A stretch of 64,000 nucleotides of DNA, taken from NCBI GenBank assembly GCA_002286715.1, contig NSJX01000001.1:2381898-2445897 (forward strand), read 5' to 3'. A program made the translations under genes and the position numbers. Below the pieces are notes generated by a model. It was not told the origin of the DNA, did no database searches, and saw nothing but the letters and a program-made list of their open reading frames with translations. Each line of letters starts with the position of its first letter. Within the stretch, counting starts at the first letter, position 1. Positions 11,901 to 22,644 of the stretch are shown one piece after another. The DNA is from Dentipellis sp. KUC8613 (taxonomy: Eukaryota; Basidiomycota; Agaricomycetes; Russulales; Hericiaceae).

Positions 11901-13268
11901 CGGCGATGATGCGCAGCGCGTGCGAGCGCGGCTTGGACGCGCCCGTGTATTCGGTTTCGAGGTGCACGTAGAGCGCGTCGTAGCTGCGCGTGGAGAAGCG
12001 CGGGCGGTGGAGGAGGCCGTCGTCGGTAGGCGTGGTACCTTGGTTGTATGGGTAGTGCTCGACGAGCTCCGTGAGGCGTCTGGGCATCTTCTGCTCGAGG
12101 GCTTCGTCCCTGTATGCGCGGAAAATTGGTCAGTGCGAAGTATCTCCTTAAAGAAAAAACACGCACCGTATGCGAGACAGGAATAGATGTTCCAATATCC
12201 GACCAGCGCGCTCCCACCGGTCGTAAAACGCACTCCAGTCGTCGTCGTCCGTCGATCTGCGCGCAGACAGCAGCCACAGACCCAAGAATTTCGACAATTT
12301 GCTACCGGAGAAGCCATTGGCCTCGCCGTGGGCCGCGAGGGAGGAGATGATCTCGAGCAGCGCGAACAGGAGCTCGCCGTTCGCGGGCGGCAGTTGGGGA
12401 ACGAGCGTCTGGGAGAACGCGTTGGGAGGGTATCCCTTGTCGCGCTCCGCGTCTGCAAAGGTGGTGTACCACGCCCACTCCGAGGATGTGTCCTTGCCAA
12501 AGGACGAGCCTTCCAATCGTAGGTGGCGCAGACCCCAGCGCAGGACGGCTGCGACGTCGTGCGGGGAGCGCGTGTACGTGAGCTCAGAATGGAAGGCGGA
12601 AACAGGCGCTGAAGAGCTGGGAGCGAGCGTGGTTATGGGGCTTTTGGGGCCCAAAGAGTGGATGTAGAGGGAGATGAGGCGGCGTTGGACCTCTGGCGAC
12701 GCGGAGTGCCAGTGGGCGTGCATGATGCCGAGTGTTTCAAGGCCTAGCGTGAAGGTGGTGGTGAATCAGTGACTAGAAGAAAAGAAAGGTCGTGGGGGGA
12801 CGCACCGCGCTCGACGATGACCTGCGAACATGCGCGCACGAGCACGAGCGTCTCGAGCGCTGTCAACCGCCTCTCTCCGATGACAGCTTCATCGAGCACG
12901 GTAAGTGCATCGGGGTCGGCCTCGAATACGACACCAAGCGCGCGACTCCGTTCTTCCTTCGGGACAGGCAGGTTGAGGGAGAGATGGGGGACATCGGTCG
13001 AACGTTTCGGCGAAGTAGGAGTGGGCGGGGGCGATGCAGCGCGAGACTTGGGGCGGAAGAGGGCAAAGCTCGAGTCTTTGTCCCTGGATAGCACGCGAGG
13101 TAGTTGTTGGTGGTCAGGGAGATGCGTCGCCGAGGGGGATGTGACGGGCTGAACGGCCTCGAACTTGCCCTCGAGAAGAGAACCGGTTACAGAGGCACGT
13201 TTCGACTTGTGTGCGTCCTTGTCTTCTGGCTTCTTACGTCCAAAGACTCTCGAGAGGATGGCGTGCAT
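8970..13268 (-). CDS. Msb1/Mug8-type (DUF1708) morphogenesis protein, 1366 aa, 4 exons
   Basis: Exons are 13268-12806, 12743-12167, 12109-9132 and 9052-8970. After a basic start (LSRVFGRKKPEDKD), residues from about 100 to 450 carry the domain I recognise as Msb1/Mug8. Its landmarks are ALETLVLVRACSQVI, MHAHWHSASPEVQRRLISLY, a Tyr-Thr-Arg-Ser-Pro-His-Asp-Val segment, SGSKLSKFLGLWLLSARR and RWERAGRILEHLFLSRIR. In yeasts such proteins act in Cdc42/Rho signalling and polarised growth. A Ser/Pro region and a Glu/Lys-rich helix follow, then about 450 residues of degenerate PAPVVEE-type repeats. The TAG at 9124-9126 lies inside the last intron (donor GTACGT at 9131). A fourth exon adds a strongly basic end, KKNKKRKGGKRK. 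The function is inferred from yeast relatives. Confidence 0.85.
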
Positions 13269-14336
13269 AACGTGGCTGGTGGACCGCTGGCGTCATGAGC
13301 AACGAGGTCGGCGTCAATGTTAATATCGGGCTCGGAAGGCGGACGAGGCCGCACTAGAGAGAAAATAGCTCACCGACGAGGCTGGTGACTGTGAGGAAGG
13401 AGAGTTAACGGTCTGAGTCTCGCGCCCTTGGAGCAGGGCGGTGGTCTACTCCAAATCTCTGCCCACACACTTTGTTCGTTCTCTGCCGCGCCAAATAAAC
13501 CCAAACGACGCGTCGCCGTCCTTTCTCCTCCCTCCCATAGAACTCACATCAGGCTGTACTCTCTGCCTTTCGTGCTCTACCATGCCAACTGTCGTCCGAG
13601 TGTCCTTTCTGTTCTGAACACGCTCCTCCTCGATCGCGACTCGACCCATCCGACGCGATCGGTTTAGCGTGTTTAGGTAAAATGGCAGGCCACGACAAAG
13701 ACGCATTCCCAGAAATGAAGCCAAGTACGTTCGCTTCTTACTTCTCTCGCATCTAGTGAAACGTAGCCCGGGGAGGCCGACAGGAGTGGCAGTAATTTGT
13801 GCTGGTAGCTCACCTCGAGTGTCCTCTGCCGTCCGCCACATCAAGATGCTTGATAATTTTAGACAGCCCTCGACCCTCTCGTTAGGTTTCTGGAGATGCA
13901 AAAACATCATCGTGTTATATGGTGTGAGTGCCCTGTGAGAACCATCCGAACAACTAACTACAGAATGCCTACGATATATTCGCAGTCGCGAAGAGGTCGT
14001 TCCTATCAAGACGTGCATCTCATGCGGATTTGGTCACCTTGGACGGATATCGATGGCGTAATTGAGGCAAACATGTCCTTAGGTGTGGAACTATCAAGAA
14101 CGTACTGTGTAACGTCTCTTGGAGGTAACAACTTGGTCCTCAATTTCCTCTACAACTGACTGACGAGATGCTCAGCTTTAGGTAGACGCAAGATGAGACA
14201 AGGTCTCATTTCCGCCCATCACATATGAACTCTTATTGTTCTATCGAACTACGCGGAGCAGACCTAGGTTCAACCTGGGCAGGACGAGATCACGACAGCC
14301 AGGCTGCACGACTCGGGCGAACAGTCGACGAACCAG
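13269..14336. other. Intergenic region with an unresolved coding-like relic
   Basis: On the + strand, ATG 13682 starts MAGHDKDAFPEMKP followed by a GTACGT. Possible exons follow near 13870-13920 and 13964-14070. Every combination of realistic introns (over 40 nt) meets a stop codon, so no gene could be built. It may be a decayed gene or chance. Confidence 0.35.
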
Positions 14337-15047
14337 ATGAAATCAGTCTCGGCTAGACTTTTGGCCCACCAGCCCAATTATCCCTTCGTTCTCAACACTG
14401 CAGACACGTCCACCAGTTCGCGTACCCACTGCCCAGCAACATGCCCAATATCTTCCCCCCCAGCCCAGCGCATAACCCTAACCCTAAAATCCAACGTCCA
14501 AACCAGCTCCGCGGAGGGCAAGACGGCTCCCGCCGCCTTACCCCCCGCCTTTGCCCGCCTCCGCCGAGCGACTCAAGTCCCTGGTGCGCTACAGGGACTC
14601 GAGCCACCCATATATGGCGGAGGCGGCACGACGCGGGGACACCTCGCTGCGCGACAAGGTGCCGATCCGCGCCGTGTGGGGGTGCATTGCTGCACCCTCT
14701 CCCCCAAATATATTTCTAAGTACATGGCTAACTTATGGTATATAATACGGAACAGAAACCAAGAAATCCGAGAAACGATATCCGTCAAGGTGACAACCAC
14801 TGGCACAATGGCCACCATCTCAAACCACGCCTACAGAGAAAGGGCAAACCCAGGCGAGTGAATAACGGAGTGATCGTTATGAGAAGGGGTGCTCACCGAG
14901 TTCTATAGGACGATGTCCCAAGAGTGCAGCAATGCGAACGCCGACATCGCAGCGATGGTGGCCACACACCACCACGACGACAACGCGCAAAGCCCACTGA
15001 GGCCGGCCCCCGGGGGACTTGAAGACCTGAAACCTGTCTCAAAATAA
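14337..15047 (+). CDS. Tentative protein of unknown function, 149 aa, 5 exons
   Basis: The proposed exons are 14337-14421, 14507-14681, 14756-14789, 14837-14853 and 14909-15047. Introns are 85, 74, 47 and 55 nt. The last one is GC-AG (GCGAGT donor). Phase is kept over all four junctions, and the third codon positions look coding-like in exon 2 (SAERLKSLVRYRDSSHPYM). The 3' half reads RKGKPRTMSQECSNANADIA and then has a short His/Asp run. The start and the first exon are the weakest parts, and ATG 14441 is an alternative. No domain is recognised. The first intron contains two telomere-like CCCTAA units, which also resemble the telo-box of fungal promoters, so 14474-14487 may be promoter instead if the gene starts further right. 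Confidence 0.42.
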
Positions 15048-15214
15048 AAACTGCCCGCTTCAATCAACTGGAAACGATAAAGCAGAAGAGGAGGGAAAGG
15101 GAAGAAAGAAAAACGGTGACCGCCCGTCAGGCCAATTCAGAACCGTCAGCATCCCCGAAGAGCTAGCAGAGTCCCAGTCGCGATCAGAGACTCCACGGGC
15201 CCCCCCAGGTCCGC

Positions 15215-16391
15215 CTACAGGTCCCAGGCCCACTCGTCGTCGTCTTCGGCGTTGATCCGCATCTCGGCCACAAATCGCGCGATGATTTCGAGTTCCGCAG
15301 CCATGTCGAATTCCGAGTCGAAATCCCCGGTGAACCCTTCGTCGGCCGTCTTGAACTCTTCGTCGGACTCCGTCGTCGGGAACGCCGGCATCATTGGAGC
15401 TGCCGTGAACTTGACGCTAATAGGGGGCAGAGCCGGCAACGGCGCTGTGGGCGCGCAGTACAGCGTCCGGGTGACTGGCATCGAGTTGCTCCCAAGGACC
15501 GGGCTAAGATCGTCAGTCACCAACGCCGGCACAGGGCGCACCGTCTCCTCCGAATCGGAGTCCTCGTCTTCGGACTCCTCAAAGGCGGCGGTTGCGCTAG
15601 CCGCCTCATCCACGGCCATCTCCGCGCGCAGCATATCCAGCAGAACGAGCGGATCCGGCTCGTCGCCCATCTGCTCGAGGAGGTCCTCGACATCGCTGGT
15701 ATTGGGTCCTCGTTCTTCTTCCTGTTCTTCTTCCGCAGGAAAGTCGGAGGACGGGACGTCGCGGTGCTGCACGTCTTGCTGCACCTCTTTGCGTAGGAGA
15801 CCCAGAGGCACGTCTGCCTCTGCGCCCCCCACTAGCGGCACGCCACGCGCGTCCACCCCAGCGCCGGCACGCTCGTCGCCCCGACCGTGCGCTCCCGCTG
15901 GCGGCGGTACCCCCGGGCGCACGTCTGCGCCCAGACCCCGCTGCCAGCGGTAGCGCACGAGCGGGACGACGCGCGGGCCGGCGCTGGACTGCACGCGCGT
16001 GACGCGCCGCTGGCGCGTGATGCACTTCTTGCTGGCGGCCGGAACGCCCGGCTCGTATGCGGACGTCACGAAGACGAGCTCGGTGGGCGCCGTGTTGGCG
16101 AGGGAGGCTGCGCGCGACGGGGGCGGGGCTGCTGGGAGCGCGGCCGCGCGCTTGGGCAGTCCGCGCACTCGGTCTATAGGTGGGATCAACGGCAGATCTC
16201 GCAATGGGGGGAATAGGCGACGCACCGATCCAGCTTGTGGCTTTGAAGATTGCCTTGCCTGCGATGGAGCTACCGGCAGGCTTGACCTCCCGAAGCCGCT
16301 TGGACAACTGGTGCTCGAAGACCGGATGGTCGGCGGTGCGAGCCACAGGTGCCTGCGGGTCAATGGAAGGGGTTATAGCAATGGAAGACAT
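15215..16391 (-). CDS. Acidic protein of unknown function, 374 aa, 2 exons
   Basis: Exons are 16391-16226 and 16173-15215, with one 52-nt intron (GTGCGT...TATAG). The N-terminus (MSSIAITPSIDPQAP, then FEHQLSKRLREVKPAG) leads to a basic middle part with ASKKCITRQRRVTRVQS and a Gly/Arg/Pro-rich linker. The C-terminal half is strongly acidic (EEEQEEERG, EESEDEDSDSEE) and ends DDDEWAWDL. No TM segment, signal peptide or known domain is seen. Charge segregation of this kind is common in nuclear proteins, but no function can be assigned. The start was chosen as the first ATG in the frame that is open through the splice junction. Confidence 0.66.
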
Positions 16392-16796
16392 TACTTGTAA
16401 GACACTGGAATGCTTGGAGTAGAACTCGAGGCGGAGGATGTTGGGGGTGCGGAAGATAGCAAGTATCTGGGGTTCTTCGAGTACGGGGAAGATATCCGTG
16501 TAAGTATCCCAATCTTGTCTGGGGCGGTGGTGTTGCCTGGTAGACCAGCCTAGAGGTGAAACTTGGGCGTCTCTGTTCGCTAGGTGGACCGATGGACTGC
16601 AAATGGGCGCAGCGGTTCTGAAACAATTCACGGATAATCCACGCGTCGTTTCACTGCAATTCGACGAACTACATAAAAAAAGAAATTTGGATCGCTATAG
16701 TCTAAGTCAAGTAGACTTGTGTCGTGAACCTCGCCGCCACGAATTAGCCCAATTACGTCATGCTCATGTATTTAAATTAAGAAGAATATTCCTGTC

Positions 16797-16878
16797 GCCG
16801 GGATAGCTCAGCTGGGAGAGCAACAGACTGAAGTTGACTGGTTTCTGGAGGTCCCGTGTTCAATCCACGGTCCTGGCA
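16797..16878 (+). tRNA. tRNA-Phe (GAA) with 9-nt intron
   Basis: The acceptor stem GCCGGGA/TCCTGGC pairs fully with one G-T. The D-arm GCTC...GAGC, the anticodon loop CTGAAG and the T-arm CCGTG-TTCAATC-CACGG are all present. After G37 there is a 9-nt intron (TTGACTGGT), so the mature tRNA would be 73 nt. The discriminator is A. An oligo-T Pol III terminator follows within 10 nt. One mismatch sits at the 27-43 pair of the anticodon stem. Confidence 0.93.
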
Positions 16879-18424
16879 TTGAATCACTTTTTGTCCAATC
16901 CTTCACTATCGCCTCGATATCTGCTCAATACGGCCATACTGGGCAGCTTGAACAACTTGCTCAAGTTCGACTTGTTGTTCACCAGGCTGAAGCAGGCCCG
17001 GGTGGCTAGCGGCCCGTGACAACTATAGGTCACGGCTAGTGGACTTTCGCCGAGTTGTTGCTCTGGCCCGCTCATCCTTTGACTTTGAGTTCAAAACCTC
17101 CACACCCTCGTGCATTCTAGATCTTGCGCAACCGTGTCGCCTATGGGAATGCGGAAATATCAGCTTTTCTAATCCATGGCTGCAGCTCGCTTTTGAACAT
17201 CAGAAAGAGCGCAAAGCATACGACCTTCGCCAGGAGCATTGAATCACAATAATCTATCCGACGACAATGCTGATAATTTGTACCGGGCTCTGGACAACCA
17301 GAGAAGAGATGGAGGACGCTGAAACAGGTCTGAGAGTCCTGATGCTACAGCAATGGCGTGTCTGACGGCCTTGTCCTTCCGCAGTGTTCAAGATACTCAT
17401 CGTTCGCCCACGAACCTCCTTCGACAAGAATACGAGCGGCGCAGAGGCTCAAGATGACAGATTGGTTGCACAGGAGCTGTGCAGAATCAAATCTTCCGAC
17501 CACGATATCAGTCTCATGACAAGCATTCAGGCAAAGGTGAGCCTATCTCCTTTGCGCTCTCCTGACATAGCAGCATGTTCGTGGCCCAGCTGCTCGCCAA
17601 TCGCTGCCGAATGATGCCGAATGATGGATTCCTGTGCAATCCGTGAGACTGAGACACGCAGCGCTCTCCTGCAACAAAGAGGAGAGCAGTGTCATGAAGT
17701 CGAGATCGCCGCGTTCGTATTGAGTGTGCCTTGCACACATGTCTGGACACTCACGGGAACCGCAGTGTGAGTTCTTGTGGGCGTTAGACAGGTCTTCTCG
17801 TGCTATTAACAAAGTAGCTGATGCCCACGTGTAGTGAAGCCTGATCTGCATGCTGCATCCTACGAATCTCAGCGTCGATGAATGAAACAACTTTGTGTAG
17901 TCTGCGCGTTCAGGTCAGTCGCTATAATCGCAGCTGTTCAATATACGAGCTAATAAACGACGTCGCGATGCCAAAGCTCCCTGCAATTACCAGTCGTATC
18001 AATGTAAGCTAGTTATGATTGCCGCATCTAACTCTTTGAAAGCCTGGCGCTAACACAGCCCCGCGTCCCTTTGCACACAGTAATGATTCAAGTTGTTGAT
18101 CAAGGAGCTTCGTTGATGATCATTTCACTAACCATGGGCCTTCAACTGGCTCCGAGCCCTCTGCAAGAGCGCTGAAGACGGTCCTAGATCACGGTCATAG
18201 GCTCTATGTGAACTATTCCAGTTGCTACTCATTGATAACGACGACATGAGGAGACACAGCACATCCAGAAACAATGTATTCGAATCTGTCTTAAACGTCC
18301 ACCGCAAGCTGCACCAACCTCAACATTGTTCAGCCCCCTCTACGCCTTCTTCTCTATTACGACCCCCCTTCTACGAAAAAAAAACCACCAACCTATCTTA
18401 TTACTAGTGATCTCCTAGTTCGTC
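16879..18424. other. Unassigned region, no gene seen
   Basis: This region has lower GC than its neighbours. Short frames occur (for example 17384-17614), but no set of exons with consistent phase was found. The 5' flank of the following transporter has CTTCTCTATTACGACCCCCC and an A-run just before its ATG. Confidence 0.45.
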
Positions 18425-20600
18425 ATGAAGCCTGAAAGCACCACCAGCGTCGATATCTCCGTAACCGCATCGAGTCCGTCCCTCGGTGGAAGTGACTCGA
18501 GGAGCGGCGCTGCCCGAGGCTGGAGATTCTGGTTGATCATCGTGTCTCTCATGATGTCGACCTTTATATTCGCCCTCGACGCAGTAGGTTCACCGATTAT
18601 TCGTGTCTTGTACAATTGAATAACATCGCCCTAGGTCGCGGTCGGGAACGCGTTGCCCAGCATCGTACATGATTTGACTGGCACTCAGTTCGTCTGGATC
18701 GGGTCGGCGTATTCTCTTGCTGCCTGCGCATTCCTGCCGATGACTGGCGCTCTTTCCCAGGTACGTGATCACCTGGCGATGTCCAAGTACCCGAGCAGAC
18801 GCTGACTCCATACGACATCTTCAGGCTGTGGGGCGTAGAGTAGTTATGCTTTGCGCATTGGCATTTTTCGCCGTCGGCAGCGCTCTTTGTGGTGCGGCAC
18901 CCAGTATGAACGTCTTGATTGTCGGACGCAGTAAGTTTCGGCGACTAGCATACTCTGATGCATTATTTATCGCGTATATTCCGGTAGCGATTCAAGGAGT
19001 TGGCGGTGGCGGCATTGCTGCCCTGAGCCAGATCATCCTATCTGATCTGGTGCCGCTACGTGAGAGGGGAGCTTTCAGCGGCTTCCTTGCGATGTAAGCT
19101 TACCAAATAACCTAGCATCTGTTCGGAATAGCTAACCTCGCCGCAGAGCTTATACTATCGCTAGCTGCATCGGTCCTGTCGTCGGTGGAGCTTTCGCTCA
19201 AGTCGGTCAGTGGCGATGGCTCTTTTGTAAGTCGAATATCGGTAGTTTCCATCGCTTTACCTCAATTGAAAACCCGCCAGACTTTAATATTCCCCTCTGC
19301 TGCCTTAACGGCGCGTTAATATTGATCTGTCTGAAGATGAAGACGCCACCGGGGTCAATGGAAAAGCTCAAGAGCATCGACTGGATGTAAGTTAATCCGC
19401 TGAAGCATCATACAATCACTCAAATTTATATTCACATCGCAGAGGAAACGCTCTGATCATATCATCAACTACCTCTGTAGTCGTAGGGCTGACTTGGGGA
19501 GGAGTGCAGTTCTCCTGGACCTCCGCTAAAGTACTTGCGCCTCTAATCTTAGGCCTCGTGGGCCTCTGCGCATTCGCCGTATACGAGGCAATGCTAGCTA
19601 ATAATCCCATGGTGGGTCGATTGAACCTCACGTTTTCTCCGACTGATCATTTTGTCGACGATACGTAGGTACCAATCATCTTAATGTCGAATTGTACCAG
19701 TCTAAGCGGGTTCATTCAATCGTTCCTCAATCAATTTACTTCATCCGCTATAATCTGTGAGTCCAACAACGCTACGTTATACTTTGACATATCTAACGCC
19801 AAAACTACAGATTACTTGGTCGTGTATTACCAGGCCTGCAAAGGTGCAGGTCCTATTGCAAGTGGAGTAGACTGCTTCGGACTCGCCTTCACCGCGGCCC
19901 CCATGGCGATGGTCACAGGCATCCTCGTAACAAAATCCGCAAAATATCGGCCACAGATATGGGTTGGCTGGGCGCTCACAACGCTCGGCTGCGGTCTTCT
20001 GAGCTCGCTTGACGCGGAGAGCTCGCGCGCCAAAGGGATAGGATTCCAGCTCTTGGTCGGCTCGGGCCTCGGCATCACCTACATGGGGACGTATTTTCCC
20101 ATCCTCGCGCCGCTTCTGGTTACTGAGAACGCACGCGCGATGGCGTTGCTTGTCTTTCTTCGGAACTTTGCCGTGGTGCGTCTTCGCTTCGTGTGACCCG
20201 ACATCGTTGCTGGCTACTAACGTATAACTCTATCGGACAGGTCTGGGGGATCACGATCGGCGGCACCGTCCTCCAGAACGGGCTGCAGAAGAATCTTCCG
20301 GCAGAATTTACCGGGCAGTTGACCGAGAGCACGCAGATCGCCTACGCGGTCATTCCGCAGATCTCGGACCTCCCACAACCTCTGAAGGATGAGGTCAGGC
20401 GCGCATTTGCTGCTAGCGTGCGGGTGATCTGGCAGCTTCTGACGGGTGTCAGTGGGATGGGATTCCTCGTCAGCCTCGTCATGAAAGGACTTCCTCTCCA
20501 CACGTCTACGGACGAGGAATGGAGTATGCAGGACGGAAAAGATGAAAAGACGAAGCAAACGAAGGACTTTGATGTTTATTCTGCAGTAGATAACGTGTAG
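18425..20600 (+). CDS. MFS transporter, 14-TM DHA2 drug:H+ antiporter type, 554 aa, 10 exons
   Basis: Exons are 18425-18583, 18635-18760, 18825-18930, 18988-19093, 19147-19226, 19281-19386, 19443-19611, 19669-19756, 19811-20175 and 20241-20600. All introns are 51-67 nt GT-AG and phase closes exactly. A hydrophilic N-tail is followed by TM1 FALDAVAVGNALPSI, the DHA2 position of LDxTIVNVALP. The loop 2-3 motif reads SQAVGRRVVM, and TIQGVGGGGI is the usual glycine-rich segment. Further TM helices continue to about residue 510, and the C-tail is charged (KDEKTKQTK). Proteins of this type export drugs or fungal metabolites at the plasma membrane. No biosynthetic genes lie beside it, so the substrate is unknown. 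Confidence 0.92.
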
Positions 20601-21738
20601 TCATGTCATTAGCTAAATCCAGGATTTTTAGGCATACTGAGCAGCTTCGCGAAGGTTCTGCAGGATACGGATTCGCCTCTTTCAAGTACGCCTTGGTATC
20701 GACAAGGCGTCGGCGAATGCGCGGCCGGCTTGTCGCAGCCCGCTGGACCAGCTCAAGGAAAACCTGAACGAAGGGAAGAAGATACAGTTCTGCTGTGGAA
20801 AGATCGAGGGTCTGCCGACGTGTTGCTGTGGTGGGTGGACGCATGAGATTGTGTGTCGTTCCGTGCACGTCTTCGGGTCGAGGAAGCTCAAGCATATACG
20901 CAATAGTCCGGGCATGAGCCGAAAGTTGGCTGGTAATTGTATGGTATGCGTCTTTGCGGATGCGAAGCTTCGTTATGAAAGCTGCGATGTCTTGATTATC
21001 CCATGTTGTACTTTTACTTCCTGTTCACGTTCATGACTATCAATCCAATCTATACCGGATTCATCTCGACACAGGTCATAAGACAGCGTGAAGAGCGCAC
21101 CATAAGGCGCTAACCCATGTGAATGGCATAATCTTGAGATTCGAATAGTGCCAACATATGACTCTGTACTGTAATCGAGGCCCGTCACTTTGTTCTTGCC
21201 TTACAGATGAGACTGGCCAGATGGTTGTCGATGCTCTGCGCTGGGTTGGGTTGGGTCTTTGAGCTATGGGGTTAGGGTTAATTTGACGATGACGATCCAG
21301 GATGCGCGAGGGGCTGGGGGGACGAAATGGATGGCTAGATAGTCATTTGGGAACGTACGTAGTAATCACAGTCAGAAACAAGCTGAGTCAAAGAAAAAGG
21401 AAGTTGAAAAAATGACGGCATACATACCTTGAACTGCTTGTTCTCTGCATATCGGTCTGCAGACCAGTCGCTGTGCGTATGAGCTACAGATCTAAAAGGT
21501 TAGCAAAGGATGGAGAATGAGGGGGCGCGCACACGTCTTCTGCATCTCGAGGGCTTGCTGCCGCCGATCGCGATAGCTCCGATGGGCACAAGATCAGGAG
21601 TGGTTGAATAATACAATATTAGATTCCTTCTTATCCATAGACTATCTGTCCGAGCCGGCACATAAAGATATCTTGTCAGTAAAACACAAATAACAGTACA
21701 ACTCACTCTCTCCAACCACAGTGCAACGGTCCAATCCA
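20601..21738. other. Intergenic region with coding-like frames but no gene model
   Basis: The + strand frame 20641-21036 has a Cys-rich stretch (FCCGKIEGLPTCCCGGWTHE), and the opposite strand is also open for over 70 codons. No start or splice structure can be defended for either. A telomere-like GGGGTTAGGGTTAA lies at 21268-21281, just after a GGGTTGGGTTGGG run. Confidence 0.4.
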
Positions 21739-22644
21739 TCATCGCCCACCCTGCAGCCACCTCTTCAGCTCCCCCACCAGCGCCTTCGCTGCCACCTCCA
21801 GCCTCTCATCCCTCCTTCTCTCCACCTCCGCCACCGTCCGCCTCGCACCCCCCGGGCCCGCCAACACCAGTCCCACCTTCCTCGGGCTCAGCTTCACACT
21901 CACATCCTCAAAACAGACCTGTCGGCCCCTCGCGCGGCCGAGCACGACGACGCCCGCGCGCACGCCCATCTCGCACACGAGGTCCTCGCAGCGCGCGCGG
22001 GGCTGCATGAGCTCGAAGAGATCGCGGAAGCTCTCCTCCGAGCCGAGGTGCAGGTCCGACGCGTCCGCCCAGACGTCCTCGCGCACCTTGAGCGCGATGA
22101 AGAGGTCGAGCACGCGCGTCTCGCGGTGCAGGCTCGGGATGCGCGGCGTGTCGGGCGTGGTGGGGGATGGCGCCGCGAGCGGGAACGGGTCCGAGCTGTA
22201 CGGGCGCCGGAGGAAGGAGCTGTACGCGGGGAGGTAGGTCGAGCGCAGGACGTGCATGCAGGCTGTTAGGGGGGAATGGATGGCGGGAGGGTGGTGAGAT
22301 GGGTGTTCACACGGGGAGATGCAGGAGTGCGACGACGTACCGATGTAGAATGCGCGATTCACGAGCCGTAGTTGGACACCGAGCCAGTACAGCGTCCGCC
22401 GTTGTCGTTCGAGCCGGCCCTCATCGATGCCTGGTAGTTGCGGAAACGTATGGTGTATGATGTTCAGCAGCAGATGCGGCGGTATGCTCGAGAGCCCCGC
22501 ATGCTGCCTAGATGATCCGGACGAGAACGGCGGAGGTGGTGCGGGAAGGTTGCGCACGTCCGCATCAGAGAGATATGGTGGGGGAGGGTTGAGAGGAAAG
22601 GCGGGGAGCATAGGATGTGTCTTCTCGTCGGTTATGACGACCAT
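21739..22644 (-). CDS. Conserved-looking basidiomycete protein of unknown function, 275 aa, 2 exons
   Basis: Exons are 22644-22341 and 22262-21739, with one 78-nt intron (GTACGT...AACAG). Because the intron length is a multiple of three, an unspliced frame would read straight through it, which is misleading. Features are a Pro-rich N-terminus, PPHLLLNIIHHTFPQ resembling an F-box-like helix, ERQRRTLYWLGVQLRLVNRA, and after the intron ACMHVLRSTYLPAYSSFLRR, RETRVLDLFIALKVREDVWA and a basic C-terminus ELKRWLQGGR. There is no TM segment or signal peptide. It resembles hypothetical proteins I have seen in Agaricomycetes, but I cannot name a function. An F-box role is only a guess from the first helix and the following Leu/Val pattern. 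Confidence 0.78.
   Translation of the reverse strand: MVVITDEKTHPMLPAFPLNPPPPYLSDADVRNLPAPPPPFSSGSSRQHAGLSSIPPHLLLNIIHHTFPQLPGIDEGRLERQRRTLYWLGVQLRLVNRAFYIGTSSHSCISPCEHPSHHPPAIHSPLTACMHVLRSTYLPAYSSFLRRPYSSDPFPLAAPSPTTPDTPRIPSLHRETRVLDLFIALKVREDVWADASDLHLGSEESFRDLFELMQPRARCEDLVCEMGVRAGVVVLGRARGRQVCFEDVSVKLSPRKVGLVLAGPGGARRTVAEVERRRDERLEVAAKALVGELKRWLQGGR

Noticed and set aside
8921..11971. 1016-codon plus-strand ORF rich in Ser/Thr/Gly/Ala
   Set aside because: It is the antisense of the PAPVVEE repeat region of the Msb1-type gene. The minus strand has the recognisable domain, codon use and introns.
13682..14160. Gene starting MAGHDKDAFPEMKP
   Set aside because: All exon combinations with introns above 40 nt hit a stop, and the only in-frame join needs a 32-nt intron.
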